A stretch of DNA of 64,000 nt from CAG-390 sp045636385 (GTDB lineage: Bacteria; Bacillota; Clostridia; Oscillospirales; CAG-272): positions 1 through 64,000 of the forward strand of contig JAZTXK010000068.1 in NCBI GenBank assembly GCA_045636385.1. Direction: 5' to 3'. Positions 41,089 to 49,687 of the stretch are shown in pieces. Both the position numbers and the translations under genes were made by a program. The notes beneath the pieces were generated by a model, which saw only the letters and a list, made by a program, of their open reading frames with translations, ran no database searches and had not been told where the DNA came from. The stretch's first letter is position 1. Every line of letters starts with the position of its first letter.

Positions 41089-42585
41089 TTAACCGAGCTG
41101 TTCGATAGCCTTATTGATATCGGTGAGCTTTCTGTTGAAGAGCTTGGAATTAGCCTTTTCGAGCGAACCCCAAGAGCCTGCCTGGTTGTTGTTCATTGCG
41201 CTACGGAAGAGGCTGTAGGAGAGGTTATCAAGACGGTTGGTGAGAAGTCTGCCAAGGTCGATGACAACGGTCTCGCGGATGAGGTCGAACATGAAGGAGT
41301 CGTCACTCTGGTCAGCGTATCTGAGCTTCATAGCTTCCTCGAAGAGTGCGGGAGTGATCTGGAGGTAGCTCTGGTATGCCATAAGCTCGAGGGTAGCAGC
41401 TGCTGCCTCGGGATGAGTGGAAGCGGTGGAGAGCACGTAGGTGGTGAAGGGGAATGCCATGCAGGTGTAATATTCTTCCTGCTCAGCATCGTACTTCGGA
41501 ACGGGAAGGATACCGTAGGAGAAGGAGGTAGCGGTCAGCTTCTTGTTGGTGATCTGTGCACGGTTGATGTCAAAGAGAGCCTCGCCTGCTGCAAAGATAT
41601 CCTGGTCAGCGCTAAGGAAGCAGTCACCCGAGTCATGAAGGAAGGGGCACAGCTTGGTGAGAAGGTTCTGAGTCTTCTCAGAGAAGAGGTCGTCGGAAAG
41701 CTTGACGGTTCCGTCTTCAGCGGGAATTACGGTGAAGAGGTTGGAGCTGGTATAGAAAGCGTCGAAGTGGATGTTGCTGGTAACGAAGCCGAAGCGGTCG
41801 CCCTGGTTGGGAGTAGCGTCGCCGTTCTGGTCAACGTAAACACCGCTTGCGAGCTCGATGAACTTATCTACAGTCCATTCGCCATTGTCAACTGCCTCGT
41901 AGAGGGTCTTGGATTCGAGCTGGGTGATGTCGGTGTAGAGGTCCTTGTTGAATACGCAGAGGTACATCATGTAAAGGAAGTTGGTCGAGATATCACCGGA
42001 TGCGAAGTAAACGCCGTCCTTGATGGTTGCCTTACCGATAAGGGAAGCGGGCCACCAGGGCTTATCGAACTCGATGATCTCATACTGGGTGAGGTCCTGT
42101 GCGATACCCTGGCACATAAGGGTTGCGCCGGACATCGAGTAGCCTGCGAAGAAGTCGTGAGCGTCAGCGCCTGCCTGGGTGCTGTTTACACACTGGTTAA
42201 CGAATGCAGACTGATTGTTGAAGTTACCGGGGGTGCCGGTGAACTCGAGGGTTACGCCGAACTGCTCCTCAACCTTTGCGTTACGGTTGTAGATAGCGTC
42301 GTTTACAGCCTCGCCGTTCTGGTCTTCAACGAAGAACTCGGGGTTCTCAACGTCTTCCCAGTAAAGGAACTTGATGGTCTCGCCGTCGAATTTAAGATCT
42401 GCGGGAATGTCGGAGAGAGCGAACATAGTCTCTTCTGCTTCGGTGGTGACATCGAGAGCGGGAGCCTCGGTGTTAGCCGCCTCGGTAGTCACGTCGGGAC
42501 CGTTAGTCTCGGCGCAAGAGAGCACGGTGGGGAGCATCATTGCAATGATAAGAATCGCAACAAGGATGCGGGAAATGTGTTTCAT
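41089..42585 (-). CDS. Orphan extracellular solute-binding lipoprotein (family 1)
   Basis: A 498-aa lipoprotein; ATG 42585 has GGAGG 7 nt upstream, and the longer frame would begin in the promoter's -35 box. Lipobox PTVLSC near residue 24, Thr/Glu/Ala linker, then a solute-binding fold (TIKFLYWEDVENPEFF; NRNAKVEEQFGVTLEF; NPEAAAATLELMAYQSYLQITP). No permease or ATPase gene adjoins. It may feed permeases encoded elsewhere or act as a ligand-sensing partner. Highly biased codons imply high expression. Confidence 0.85.
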   Translation of the reverse strand: MKHISRILVAILIIAMMLPTVLSCAETNGPDVTTEAANTEAPALDVTTEAEETMFALSDIPADLKFDGETIKFLYWEDVENPEFFVEDQNGEAVNDAIYNRNAKVEEQFGVTLEFTGTPGNFNNQSAFVNQCVNSTQAGADAHDFFAGYSMSGATLMCQGIAQDLTQYEIIEFDKPWWPASLIGKATIKDGVYFASGDISTNFLYMMYLCVFNKDLYTDITQLESKTLYEAVDNGEWTVDKFIELASGVYVDQNGDATPNQGDRFGFVTSNIHFDAFYTSSNLFTVIPAEDGTVKLSDDLFSEKTQNLLTKLCPFLHDSGDCFLSADQDIFAAGEALFDINRAQITNKKLTATSFSYGILPVPKYDAEQEEYYTCMAFPFTTYVLSTASTHPEAAAATLELMAYQSYLQITPALFEEAMKLRYADQSDDSFMFDLIRETVVIDLGRLLTNRLDNLSYSLFRSAMNNNQAGSWGSLEKANSKLFNRKLTDINKAIEQLG

Positions 42586-42631
42586 GGGATTCCTCCAAAT
42601 GTATTTTTCTATTTTTAATAGAGATAAATAT

Positions 42632-42660
42632 ATTATATAATAAATTTTTCCTTTTGTCAA
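42632..42660 (-). promoter_or_regulatory. Promoter of the orphan solute-binding protein gene
   Basis: Minus strand TTGACA (42660-42655), 17 nt, TATAAT (42637-42632). Confidence 0.9.
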
Positions 42661-42681
42661 TCTTTTTTCTCGAATTTCAGC

Positions 42682-42716
42682 AAAAATTCGGCGGCTTTCC
42701 TTAGAAAACCGCCGAA
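42682..42716 (-). terminator. Terminator of the TIM-barrel isomerase gene
   Basis: TTCGGCGG/CCGCCGAA stem with 14-nt loop, followed by TTTTTG on the minus strand. Confidence 0.85.
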
Positions 42717-42720
42717 AAAA

Positions 42721-43650
42721 TTATTTGCTTTCGATCAGATCGACCCAATAATGTCCGATATCGGAAATGAGCTTGAGCGCGGAGGTATGCGCAGGCTTCG
42801 GATAAGCCGAGAAGATACGGAAGGTCTCGAATGCGAGGGTGCCCTCGAAGCCGATCTCCTTGATGCCCTCGACGAAGCGTGCCCAGTCGCAAACGTGGAA
42901 CTTGCCGCTGGTGAGGTAGGAATAGGGGATCATATGCAGGTCGTCGTGCGCGTTGTTATCGTGGATGTGGAAGATGGTCAGACGCTTGCCCATGATCTTC
43001 ATATAATTCTTGAGATCAAGGTGGCAGAGATTTGCGTGACCGATGTCAAAGCAGAAGCCGAAGTAGTCGCCGCCTGCCTCCTCGTTGAGAGTGTCGATCA
43101 TTCTTGCGGCATCATAGGGGTTGGAAAGTCTCGCCTCGACGAAGTGAGAGCCGTATTTGCCGAAGATGTTTTCGGTGCAGATCTTAACGCCCTTGTATTT
43201 CTTGATGTAGGGGATGAGGCTGCGGTAGAATTTGAGGTTTTCCTCCCATTCGGCATCTCTTTCGGAAAGGATGGTGGGATGAACGACGACCGCGGGGCAA
43301 TTTATGTATTCCGCAACTGCAAAGCACTTGTCAAGCGCCATAACGATATGCGCGTTGAGCTCGTCCTTGCCGGGATACCAGCACGGGAAGGGAGCGTGCA
43401 TCTGCGATACCTCAACACCCGTAGCCTCGCTTGCGTCCTTGAGGGGCTTGACCCATTCGAGGATCTCCTCGATGGACTTGTCAAAGAGAGTGGGAGTGAT
43501 AACTCCGTCCTTTGCCATAGGATCGGGTCTCATATAGATGTCAATATTGTAGTCAACGGCTTCAAAGCCGCAGGACTTGATGTATTCAAAAGATGCGAGG
43601 GCGTTGTCGTGATCGTACCAACCGCCTGTCTGTACGCCAATTTTAAGCAT
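42721..43650 (-). CDS. Sugar phosphate isomerase/epimerase family protein
   Basis: A 309-aa xylose-isomerase-like TIM barrel; ATG 43650 chosen for GGAGG 8 nt upstream. Metal-site segments: ICTENIFGKYG (Glu), FGFCFDIGHANLCH (Asp, His), FHIHDNNAHDD (His), LAFETFR (Glu). AT-rich upstream sequence holds -10-like TATAAT motifs but no clear -35. Upstream neighbour on the same strand, beyond a 200-nt hairpin-rich gap, is an AlkP-family phosphodiesterase. Substrate unknown. Confidence 0.85.
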   Translation of the reverse strand: MLKIGVQTGGWYDHDNALASFEYIKSCGFEAVDYNIDIYMRPDPMAKDGVITPTLFDKSIEEILEWVKPLKDASEATGVEVSQMHAPFPCWYPGKDELNAHIVMALDKCFAVAEYINCPAVVVHPTILSERDAEWEENLKFYRSLIPYIKKYKGVKICTENIFGKYGSHFVEARLSNPYDAARMIDTLNEEAGGDYFGFCFDIGHANLCHLDLKNYMKIMGKRLTIFHIHDNNAHDDLHMIPYSYLTSGKFHVCDWARFVEGIKEIGFEGTLAFETFRIFSAYPKPAHTSALKLISDIGHYWVDLIESK

Positions 43651-43822
43651 TTTTATTTCCTCCAAAGTTAAAATGTTTATAATTATAATAAATATAATAA
43701 AATTCGTTTTTTTGACGGCTTTGCCGGCGAAAAAACACCTTTAAGACGAGCTAAGCGAGTCCGCGCGCCGAGGGGAGCAGCAAAAATTGAAAATTTTTGC
43801 GTGCGGCGATAAGCGCGCGTTT

Positions 43823-43849
43823 CACTTGTAAAACGCAGTTTTACAAGTG
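43823..43849 (-). repeat. CACTTGTAAAAC palindrome (27 bp), copy 1
   Basis: Perfect stem CACTTGTAAAAC/GTTTTACAAGTG with a 3-nt loop, 1 nt after the stop of the AlkP-family gene (minus strand). The same core recurs after mscS and lepA. The gap 43651-43850 also holds GACGGC/GCCGGC, CAAAAATT/AATTTTTG and other small hairpins, no gene. Confidence 0.85.
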
Positions 43850-43850
43850 C

Positions 43851-45152
43851 TTACTTGAGCATATCTTCGATGGGAGTTCCATCAACACCCGGCATCTCAA
43901 CGCCGAGGATCTTTGCATAAGTGGGAGCTTCGTCAACGGTGGGTCTGCGCTCGATGAGAACGCCTTCCTTGATGTCCTTACCGAAGCCGAAGAAGATGGG
44001 CTGGGGACCCTTGTCGGGATTGTGACCGTGGGTTGCCTTGCCGTAACGGTAGTCGGAAAGGTCAAGCTGCTTTACCATCGGACGCTTCCAGTCCTCTGCG
44101 AATGAGGTGTAGCCGTCCGACTCTATAACGAAGGAGAATTCGCCCGAAAGGTGTTCCTTTTCGTTGATCTCCTCGGTGGTATAGACCTCGCTGATGCCGT
44201 AAATGCCCTCGTCGCGCATCCACTTGAGAAGGTCGTAGGTCTTCTGCCAGGTTTCCTTGTCGGTGGGATCTGCAAGTCTGATCTGCGCGGAGAGACCTGT
44301 GGAGTGGCAATATGCCTTCCAGGACTTGAGGCTTCCGTCCTCGTTCATCTCGATAAGACCGTTGTCTGCGAAAACGACGTTCGGCTTGAGGTTACGAACG
44401 ATCTCGAGCTGACCGTGGTCGGAGATGAGGAAGAAGTTGGTTTCCTCGAATGTGCCCGCGCGCTTGGTTGCCTCAATGATCTCGAAGAACCAACGCTCGG
44501 TGTCGATTACACCGCTTGTTACCTTCTCGGTGAAGAGTCCGGTGCCGTGGCGGTAGCTGTCAACGTCGCCGGTGTGAAGCATAAGGAGATGGGGCTTGTA
44601 TTTTTCGATCATATCGCAGGTGACGCGGACGAGAAGCTCGTCGGTGTCGGGGTGCGTTCTGATCTTAACCTTTTCGATGTGGGGCGCGATGCACTCGCGG
44701 TAGAGCTCGGGAGTGGTTCCCGCGCGGAGGAAAGCCTCCTCCTTGGTGTCCTCGGGCGACTGAGGCCAGTACTCGGGGAAGTTGTAGTCTATGTATTCGT
44801 GACCTGCGGTAACGGGCCAGAAAACGCAAGCGGTGGTGAGTCCTGCCTTCTTTGCGGCGGTGAAGATATCGGGGCACTTGATGTTATCGGCAAACCAGGT
44901 CCAGGGAACGTTCTTGGTCACGCCGGGCATGAAGATGTTGTTATTGGTAACGCCGTGCTTGTTGGGGTAACAGCCCGTTGACATCGAGGTGTGGCAGGGG
45001 TAGGTTACCGAGGGATAGATGGTGCGGGTGCGCTTGACCATCGAACCCTTACCGAAAAGCTCCGCGAAGCGAGGGCTGGTTTTCAGAAGATATTTGATAT
45101 CCTCGTAGACCATAGCATCGCAGGAGAAAACGATTACTCTGCTTTGTGACAT
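43851..45152 (-). CDS. Alkaline-phosphatase superfamily phosphodiesterase/nucleotide pyrophosphatase
   Basis: A 433-aa cytoplasmic (no signal peptide) enzyme of the type I phosphodiesterase/nucleotide pyrophosphatase branch of the AlkP superfamily. The metal and nucleophile set is complete: Asp12 (FSCDAM), nucleophile Thr50 (YPSVTYPCHTSMSTG), HTGDVDSYRHG, LISDHGQ and ATHGHNP. Likely hydrolyses a phosphodiester such as a nucleotide-sugar or glycerophosphodiester. Ribosome site GGAGG. It has its own promoter, whose -35 contains the stop codon of the radical-SAM gene. Confidence 0.88.
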   Translation of the reverse strand: MSQSRVIVFSCDAMVYEDIKYLLKTSPRFAELFGKGSMVKRTRTIYPSVTYPCHTSMSTGCYPNKHGVTNNNIFMPGVTKNVPWTWFADNIKCPDIFTAAKKAGLTTACVFWPVTAGHEYIDYNFPEYWPQSPEDTKEEAFLRAGTTPELYRECIAPHIEKVKIRTHPDTDELLVRVTCDMIEKYKPHLLMLHTGDVDSYRHGTGLFTEKVTSGVIDTERWFFEIIEATKRAGTFEETNFFLISDHGQLEIVRNLKPNVVFADNGLIEMNEDGSLKSWKAYCHSTGLSAQIRLADPTDKETWQKTYDLLKWMRDEGIYGISEVYTTEEINEKEHLSGEFSFVIESDGYTSFAEDWKRPMVKQLDLSDYRYGKATHGHNPDKGPQPIFFGFGKDIKEGVLIERRPTVDEAPTYAKILGVEMPGVDGTPIEDMLK

Positions 45153-45192
45153 AAGTTATACCTCCGTTTATCGGAAAATTAATACTTCAGTA

Positions 45193-45221
45193 ATTATAAT
45201 ATATTATTCAGGGTTTGTCAA
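45193..45221 (-). promoter_or_regulatory. Promoter of the AlkP-family gene
   Basis: Minus strand TTGACA (45221-45216), 17 nt, TATAAT (45198-45193). The TGA stop of the upstream radical-SAM gene is part of the -35 box. Confidence 0.85.
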
Positions 45222-46123
45222 GACAAATCGAGAGAAAAAGTATCCGAAAATTCGGGCGTGTATTCGGCTGATGCAGACGAGGGGGCTTGCATATAGCCGT
45301 CAAAGCCGAGGCGCAAAGCTTCGGCGCGTACGCTTTCGTATTCAAATGTGGTAAGACGACGGAGAAGGTTTTTATCCTCGCCCTTATAAAAATCCGGCGT
45401 GTATTGGCTCATGAGACTGAGGCGGATGCTTGCGACGGGCAGAATTTCGGCAAGTCGGCGCAGGCAGGCGATCGAGTCCTTTCGCTGTCCCGGCAGAACG
45501 AGATGGCGCACGATGATGCCTTTTTTCATCATTCCGTCACTGTCAAACTCCGCCGCACCGAGCATATCATACATAAAGAGGAGTGCTTCCTCGGCGCGCT
45601 CGCGGTAATCTGCGGCGCGGGAGTATTTTGCCGCGATCTCGGGCGAAAAATATTTGAAATCGGGCAGATAGACGTCGACGAGCCCGCGGAGTAATTCAAG
45701 CGAATGAACGCTTTCGTAGCCTCCCGAGTTCCAGACGACGGGGATGCCGAGCTTGTCCTTGACCGTCGAAAGAGCCGCCGCAACGGTGGGCGTAAAATGA
45801 GTCGGGGTGACGAGATCGAGCGAGGAAACACCGCTCTCCGCAACCGTCAGAAAAAGCCCCGCAAGTTCATTTTCGTCAAATTCCTTGCCGACACTTTTTC
45901 GGCTTATGATCGAATTCTGGCAGAATACGCATCCGAGATTGCAGCCCGAAAAGAAAACCGTTCCCGCGCCGCCCGCACCGCATATCGCGGGCTCTTCGTA
46001 CTTGTGCCGCGAAACGCGTGATATTTTTGCTTTTGCGCCCGAACGGCAGATGCCGACGGTAGCCTCGCGGTTGATCCCGCATCCGCGTGGGCAGATATTG
46101 CAATTTTTATATGAAAGCTCCAT
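45218..46123 (-). CDS. Radical SAM protein, PflA-like
   Basis: A 301-aa radical S-adenosylmethionine enzyme: CxxxCxxC at Cys61, Cys65 and Cys68 (SGCNLGCVFCQN), preceded by an extra Cys cluster (Cys8, 11, 15 and 26) that could bind a second FeS cluster. Later VVWNSGGYE and DVYLPDFKY are typical of the pyruvate-formate-lyase-activating-like family of unknown substrate. Single gene with promoter TTGATT-17-TATAAT and GAGGTG ribosome site. Confidence 0.88.
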   Translation of the reverse strand: MELSYKNCNICPRGCGINREATVGICRSGAKAKISRVSRHKYEEPAICGAGGAGTVFFSGCNLGCVFCQNSIISRKSVGKEFDENELAGLFLTVAESGVSSLDLVTPTHFTPTVAAALSTVKDKLGIPVVWNSGGYESVHSLELLRGLVDVYLPDFKYFSPEIAAKYSRAADYRERAEEALLFMYDMLGAAEFDSDGMMKKGIIVRHLVLPGQRKDSIACLRRLAEILPVASIRLSLMSQYTPDFYKGEDKNLLRRLTTFEYESVRAEALRLGFDGYMQAPSSASAEYTPEFSDTFSLDLS

Positions 46124-46140
46124 AATTTCACCTCGGAAAT

Positions 46141-46169
46141 ATTATACATCCAAAAAAGCGAAAAATCAA
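46141..46169 (-). promoter_or_regulatory. Promoter of the radical SAM gene
   Basis: Minus strand TTGATT (46169-46164), 17 nt, TATAAT (46146-46141). Confidence 0.8.
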
Positions 46170-46199
46170 CTCGGTTCGGCAATTTTTTGACTAATTCGC

Positions 46200-46228
46200 T
46201 TTACTTTTATCTTGGTTTGTGCTATAAT
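46200..46228 (+). promoter_or_regulatory. Promoter of the mscS gene
   Basis: TTTACT (46200-46205), 17 nt, TATAAT (46223-46228). Divergent from the radical SAM promoter. Confidence 0.7.
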
Positions 46229-46265
46229 AATTGCATCAAATTAATATTGAAAGGAAACCTAATCA

Positions 46266-47072
46266 ATGGAAAACTTCCTCAACTGGCTCATCGGCGTCGC
46301 ACAGAACGTCGGCCTCAAGCTCCTCGGTGCTATCCTCGTCTGGATCATCGGCTCCCTCATAATCAAGCTCGTTCTCAAGATCTTCCCCAACGGCAAGAAA
46401 TTCGATAAGATGGATGCGACCGTTAAGTCCTTCCTCAATTCGTTCGTTTCTATCGGTCTGTGGGTGATCCTCATCGTTTGCATCGTCGCTATCCTCGGCG
46501 TTCCGATGGCGAGCGTTATCGCGGCTATCGCATCCTGCGGTGTTGCTATCGGTCTTGCTATGCAGGGCTCGCTCTCGAACCTCGCAGGCGGCATTATGCT
46601 TCTCCTTTTCCGTCCCTTCAGCGTTGGCGAGTTCATCGAGACCTCGGGTGTTTCGGGTACCGTACACGAGATCGGCATCTTCTACACCCTCCTTATTACG
46701 GGTGACAACAAGCACGTGACCATTCCCAACGGTGCTATGATGAATAATACCGTTATCAACTACTCCCGCGAGGATCTTCGCCGTGTTGATATGGATTTCG
46801 GCATTACTTACGAATCCGATTCCGAAAAGGCTTGCGAGATCGCAAAGCGCGTCGCTGCCGCTCACGATCTTGTTATTACCGACAAGGACGTTTTCGCGCG
46901 CGTAACCAGCCTTGGCGATTCCGCCGTTATCGTTACCGTTCGCGTTTGGGCAGAAGCGGGCAACTATTGGGGCGTTAAGTTCGACCTTACCACCGAGATC
47001 CGCAAGGCACTCGAGGCAGAGGGCGTATCCTGCGCATATCCCCATATGGACGTTACAATTCTCAACAAATAA
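46266..47072 (+). CDS. MscS-type small-conductance mechanosensitive channel
   Basis: A 268-aa membrane protein with three N-terminal helices. The pore helix signature GVAIGLAMQGSLSNLAGGIMLLLFRPFSVGEFIE is at about 95-127, followed by the cytoplasmic beta/alpha vestibule (PNGAMMNNTVINYSREDLRRVDMDFGI). Homoheptameric osmotic safety valve by family knowledge. AAAGGA ribosome site. A palindromic repeat follows the stop codon. Confidence 0.95.
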   Translation: MENFLNWLIGVAQNVGLKLLGAILVWIIGSLIIKLVLKIFPNGKKFDKMDATVKSFLNSFVSIGLWVILIVCIVAILGVPMASVIAAIASCGVAIGLAMQGSLSNLAGGIMLLLFRPFSVGEFIETSGVSGTVHEIGIFYTLLITGDNKHVTIPNGAMMNNTVINYSREDLRRVDMDFGITYESDSEKACEIAKRVAAAHDLVITDKDVFARVTSLGDSAVIVTVRVWAEAGNYWGVKFDLTTEIRKALEAEGVSCAYPHMDVTILNK

Positions 47073-47080
47073 TTCCGCCA

Positions 47081-47103
47081 ATTGTAAAACTGCGTTTTAC
47101 AAT
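47081..47103 (+). repeat. TTGTAAAAC palindrome, copy 2
   Basis: ATTGTAAAAC/GTTTTACAAT arms around TGC, 8 nt after the mscS stop codon. Confidence 0.85.
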
Positions 47104-47143
47104 CAAATTAATTAATAACTAAATAACAAAGGAAGACTCGGCA

Positions 47144-48406
47144 ATGAAAGATGTCAGAAGCGCAGAAATTTTATGTGTCGGCACGGAGCTTTTGCTTGGC
47201 GACATAATCAACACCAACGCCTCGTATATTTCGAGGAGACTCGCGGCTTTGGGCATTCCCGTCTACCGCCAAGCCGTTGTGGGTGACAACCCGGAGCGGA
47301 TGCGGCAGGCTATTGCCGAGTCTTTTTCGCGCTCGGATTGCCTCATCCTCTCGGGCGGTCTCGGTCCGACCTGCGACGATATAACCAAGGAAATGGTCGC
47401 AGAGCATTTCGGGCTCGAGCTTGAGCTGAATCAAGAGGCACTCGACCGAATGATGGAGTATTTCTCCTCGATGGGCAGAAATATGACCAAGAATAACGAA
47501 AAGCAGGCGATGGCACCCATCGGCGCGCGCGTGCTTCAGAATAATTGGGGAACCGCGCCCGGATTTGTTATCGAGCAGGGCGACAAGACGGCGATTCTGC
47601 TCCCCGGCCCGCCCATCGAGCTTGAGCCGATGTGGCGCGAGAGGGTCGAGCCCTATCTTTTCGAGCGTTCAAATTCCGTTATCGTTTCAAAAAACATCTA
47701 CATCCTCGGTATGGGCGAATCTGCGGTTGAGGAAAAGCTCCGCTATATGATGGAGGAGCTTGAAAACCCCACCGTCGCGCCCTACGCGGGAAACGGCGAG
47801 TGCCGCGTTCGCGTCAGCGCGAGAGCAAAGGATGCCGAAACCGCGTCAAAGATGTGCGACGATCTGATCGAAGAGATCAAGAAGACCGAGGTCGGCGAGT
47901 TTATCTACGGCATCGACGTTGACAGTATGGAAAATGCGCTCGTGATGCATCTGCGCGAGAGGGGAATGACCCTTGCCTGCGCCGAATCCTGCACGGGCGG
48001 ACTTATCGCAAAGCGCATCACCGACGTTTCGGGATGCTCGGACGTTTTCCTTGGCGGATGCGTGACCTACGCGAACGAGGCAAAGGAAAAGCTGATCGGA
48101 GTAAAGCACGAAACGCTTGAAGCGTTCGGTGCGGTTTCCGAGCAGACGGCTCGCGAGATGGCAAGAGGCGTGCGCCTTGCTCTCGGAGCAGACGTCGGCA
48201 TAGCGACAACGGGTATCGCGGGCCCCGGCGGCGGTACTCCCGAAAAGCCGGTCGGTACGGTCTATATCGCCGTTTCGACCGCGGAGGGTGAGACTGTGAA
48301 GCTTCTCAACCTCTCGCCGAAGCGCTCGCGCGAGTTTATCCGCATCTGCGCGGCGACAAATGCTATGTCTTTGGCATTAAAAGCCTGTACTTTCGACAAA
48401 AATTAA
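47144..48406 (+). CDS. cinA: CinA-like protein (competence/damage-inducible; nicotinamide-nucleotide amidase)
   Basis: A 420-aa two-domain protein. N-terminal MoCF-binding-like domain (GTELLLGDIINTNASYISRRLA, LSGGLGPTCDDITKE, LLPGPPIELEP). C-terminal CinA amidase domain (AESCTGGLIAKRITDVSG, GGCVTYANEAK, TTGIAGPGGGTPEKPVGTVYIA), which in homologues deamidates NMN in pyridine nucleotide salvage. AAGGAAG ribosome site. Probably cotranscribed with mscS. Confidence 0.94.
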   Translation: MKDVRSAEILCVGTELLLGDIINTNASYISRRLAALGIPVYRQAVVGDNPERMRQAIAESFSRSDCLILSGGLGPTCDDITKEMVAEHFGLELELNQEALDRMMEYFSSMGRNMTKNNEKQAMAPIGARVLQNNWGTAPGFVIEQGDKTAILLPGPPIELEPMWRERVEPYLFERSNSVIVSKNIYILGMGESAVEEKLRYMMEELENPTVAPYAGNGECRVRVSARAKDAETASKMCDDLIEEIKKTEVGEFIYGIDVDSMENALVMHLRERGMTLACAESCTGGLIAKRITDVSGCSDVFLGGCVTYANEAKEKLIGVKHETLEAFGAVSEQTAREMARGVRLALGADVGIATTGIAGPGGGTPEKPVGTVYIAVSTAEGETVKLLNLSPKRSREFIRICAATNAMSLALKACTFDKN

Positions 48407-48426
48407 CAAAAATCACAAAATACCTC

Positions 48427-48455
48427 TTGATTTTCGGGAAATAATATATTACAAT
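48427..48455 (+). promoter_or_regulatory. pfkA promoter
   Basis: TTGATT (48427-48432), 17 nt, TACAAT (48450-48455). Confidence 0.75.
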
Positions 48456-48505
48456 ATAAGAGTTAATAATATTAGTCGAATTTTTCGACGGGAAGCGAGA
48501 AAACT

Positions 48506-49582
48506 ATGAAAAAATTCAACACCATCGGAGTTCTCACATCGGGCGGCGATGCTCCCGGAATGAACTGCGCTATCCGCGCTATCACTCGCCGCGCGCTTGC
48601 AAACGGCCTTAAGGTAAAGGGTATCATCGGCGGTTACAGCGGACTTATCAAGGGCGAGATCATTGACCTTGACGCGCGCGCCGTATCCAACATCGAAAAC
48701 CTTGGCGGTACCGTTCTTCTTACCGACCGCTGTGACGAGTTCAAGACCGAAGAGGGTATGCAGAAGGCTGTCAAGACCTGTAAGGATAATAATATCGACG
48801 CTATCGTTGCTATCGGCGGCGACGGCACCTTCCGCGGCGCGACCGATCTTTCCCTCCGCGGCATTCCCACCATCGGCGTTACCGGTTCTATCGACAACGA
48901 TATCACCGCTACCGACTACACCGTCGGCTTTGACACCGCTATGAACACCGCTATGGAAGCTATCGATAAGCTCCGCGACACCTGCCAGTCTCACGCACGC
49001 TGCAACGTAGTTGAGGTTATGGGACGTGACTGCGGCGAGATCGCACTCAAGTCGGGTATCGCATCGGGCGCGGTTGCTATTGCAATCCCCGAGGTTCCCT
49101 TCGATGAGGATGCAGCTATCGAGCGTATTCTCAAGGCAAAGAACGCGGGCAAGAGAAGCATGCTCGTTGTTGTTTCCGAGGGCGTATTCAATAAGGAAGG
49201 CAAGCCCTACGGCGAGGATCTCCGCAAGGTGATTCAGGACAAGACCGGCATCGAGACCAAGTTTGCACGTCTTGCACACGTTGTTCGCGGCGGCGCACCC
49301 ACACTTCGCGACAGACTCACCGCTACCGAGATGGGCAGCTATGCAGTTGACCTTCTCCTTGACGGCAAGAGCGACTGCATCGTAGCAGAGGTTGACGGAC
49401 GTATCGTATCCTTCGATATCAAGTTCGCGCTCACCGTTGACAAGATGTATAAGAAGAAGCTCAAGGAAGGCGCACTCGAAGGCTTCACCCCCGAGCAGAT
49501 CGGCACTATGGAAGAGATCTGCGACTTCCGCGCATCCGAGATCAAGAGACTTTACGAGATCCACCTCTCTCTTTGCGAATAA
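48506..49582 (+). CDS. pfkA: 6-phosphofructokinase, ATP type
   Basis: A 358-aa phosphofructokinase of glycolysis. LTSGGDAPGMN at 10-20, GGDGT at 104-108 (Gly in the position that is Asp in PPi enzymes) and GSIDND at 127-132 (no Lys before TIDND) indicate ATP as donor. Then EVMGRDCGEIAL. Slightly longer than the usual 320-aa PfkA (insertion in the C-terminal part). A second, PPi-type enzyme is encoded at 58.5 kb. Confidence 0.94.
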   Translation: MKKFNTIGVLTSGGDAPGMNCAIRAITRRALANGLKVKGIIGGYSGLIKGEIIDLDARAVSNIENLGGTVLLTDRCDEFKTEEGMQKAVKTCKDNNIDAIVAIGGDGTFRGATDLSLRGIPTIGVTGSIDNDITATDYTVGFDTAMNTAMEAIDKLRDTCQSHARCNVVEVMGRDCGEIALKSGIASGAVAIAIPEVPFDEDAAIERILKAKNAGKRSMLVVVSEGVFNKEGKPYGEDLRKVIQDKTGIETKFARLAHVVRGGAPTLRDRLTATEMGSYAVDLLLDGKSDCIVAEVDGRIVSFDIKFALTVDKMYKKKLKEGALEGFTPEQIGTMEEICDFRASEIKRLYEIHLSLCE

Positions 49583-49597
49583 TTTAATTTGCTTGAG

Positions 49598-49629
49598 AAA
49601 CTGCCTCATTTGATATGGGGCAGTTTTTT
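49598..49629 (+). terminator. pfkA terminator
   Basis: AAACTGCC/GGCAGTTT stem with a 13-nt loop and TTTTTT. Confidence 0.92.
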
Positions 49630-49632
49630 CTA

Positions 49633-49661
49633 TTGACCCCGCGTCAAAAATGTGCTATAAT
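49633..49661 (+). promoter_or_regulatory. Promoter of the DUF5696-like gene
   Basis: TTGACC (49633-49638), 17 nt, TATAAT (49656-49661), directly after the pfkA terminator. Confidence 0.85.
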
Positions 49662-49687
49662 AACAAAAAACGCGGAGGTATATGTTA

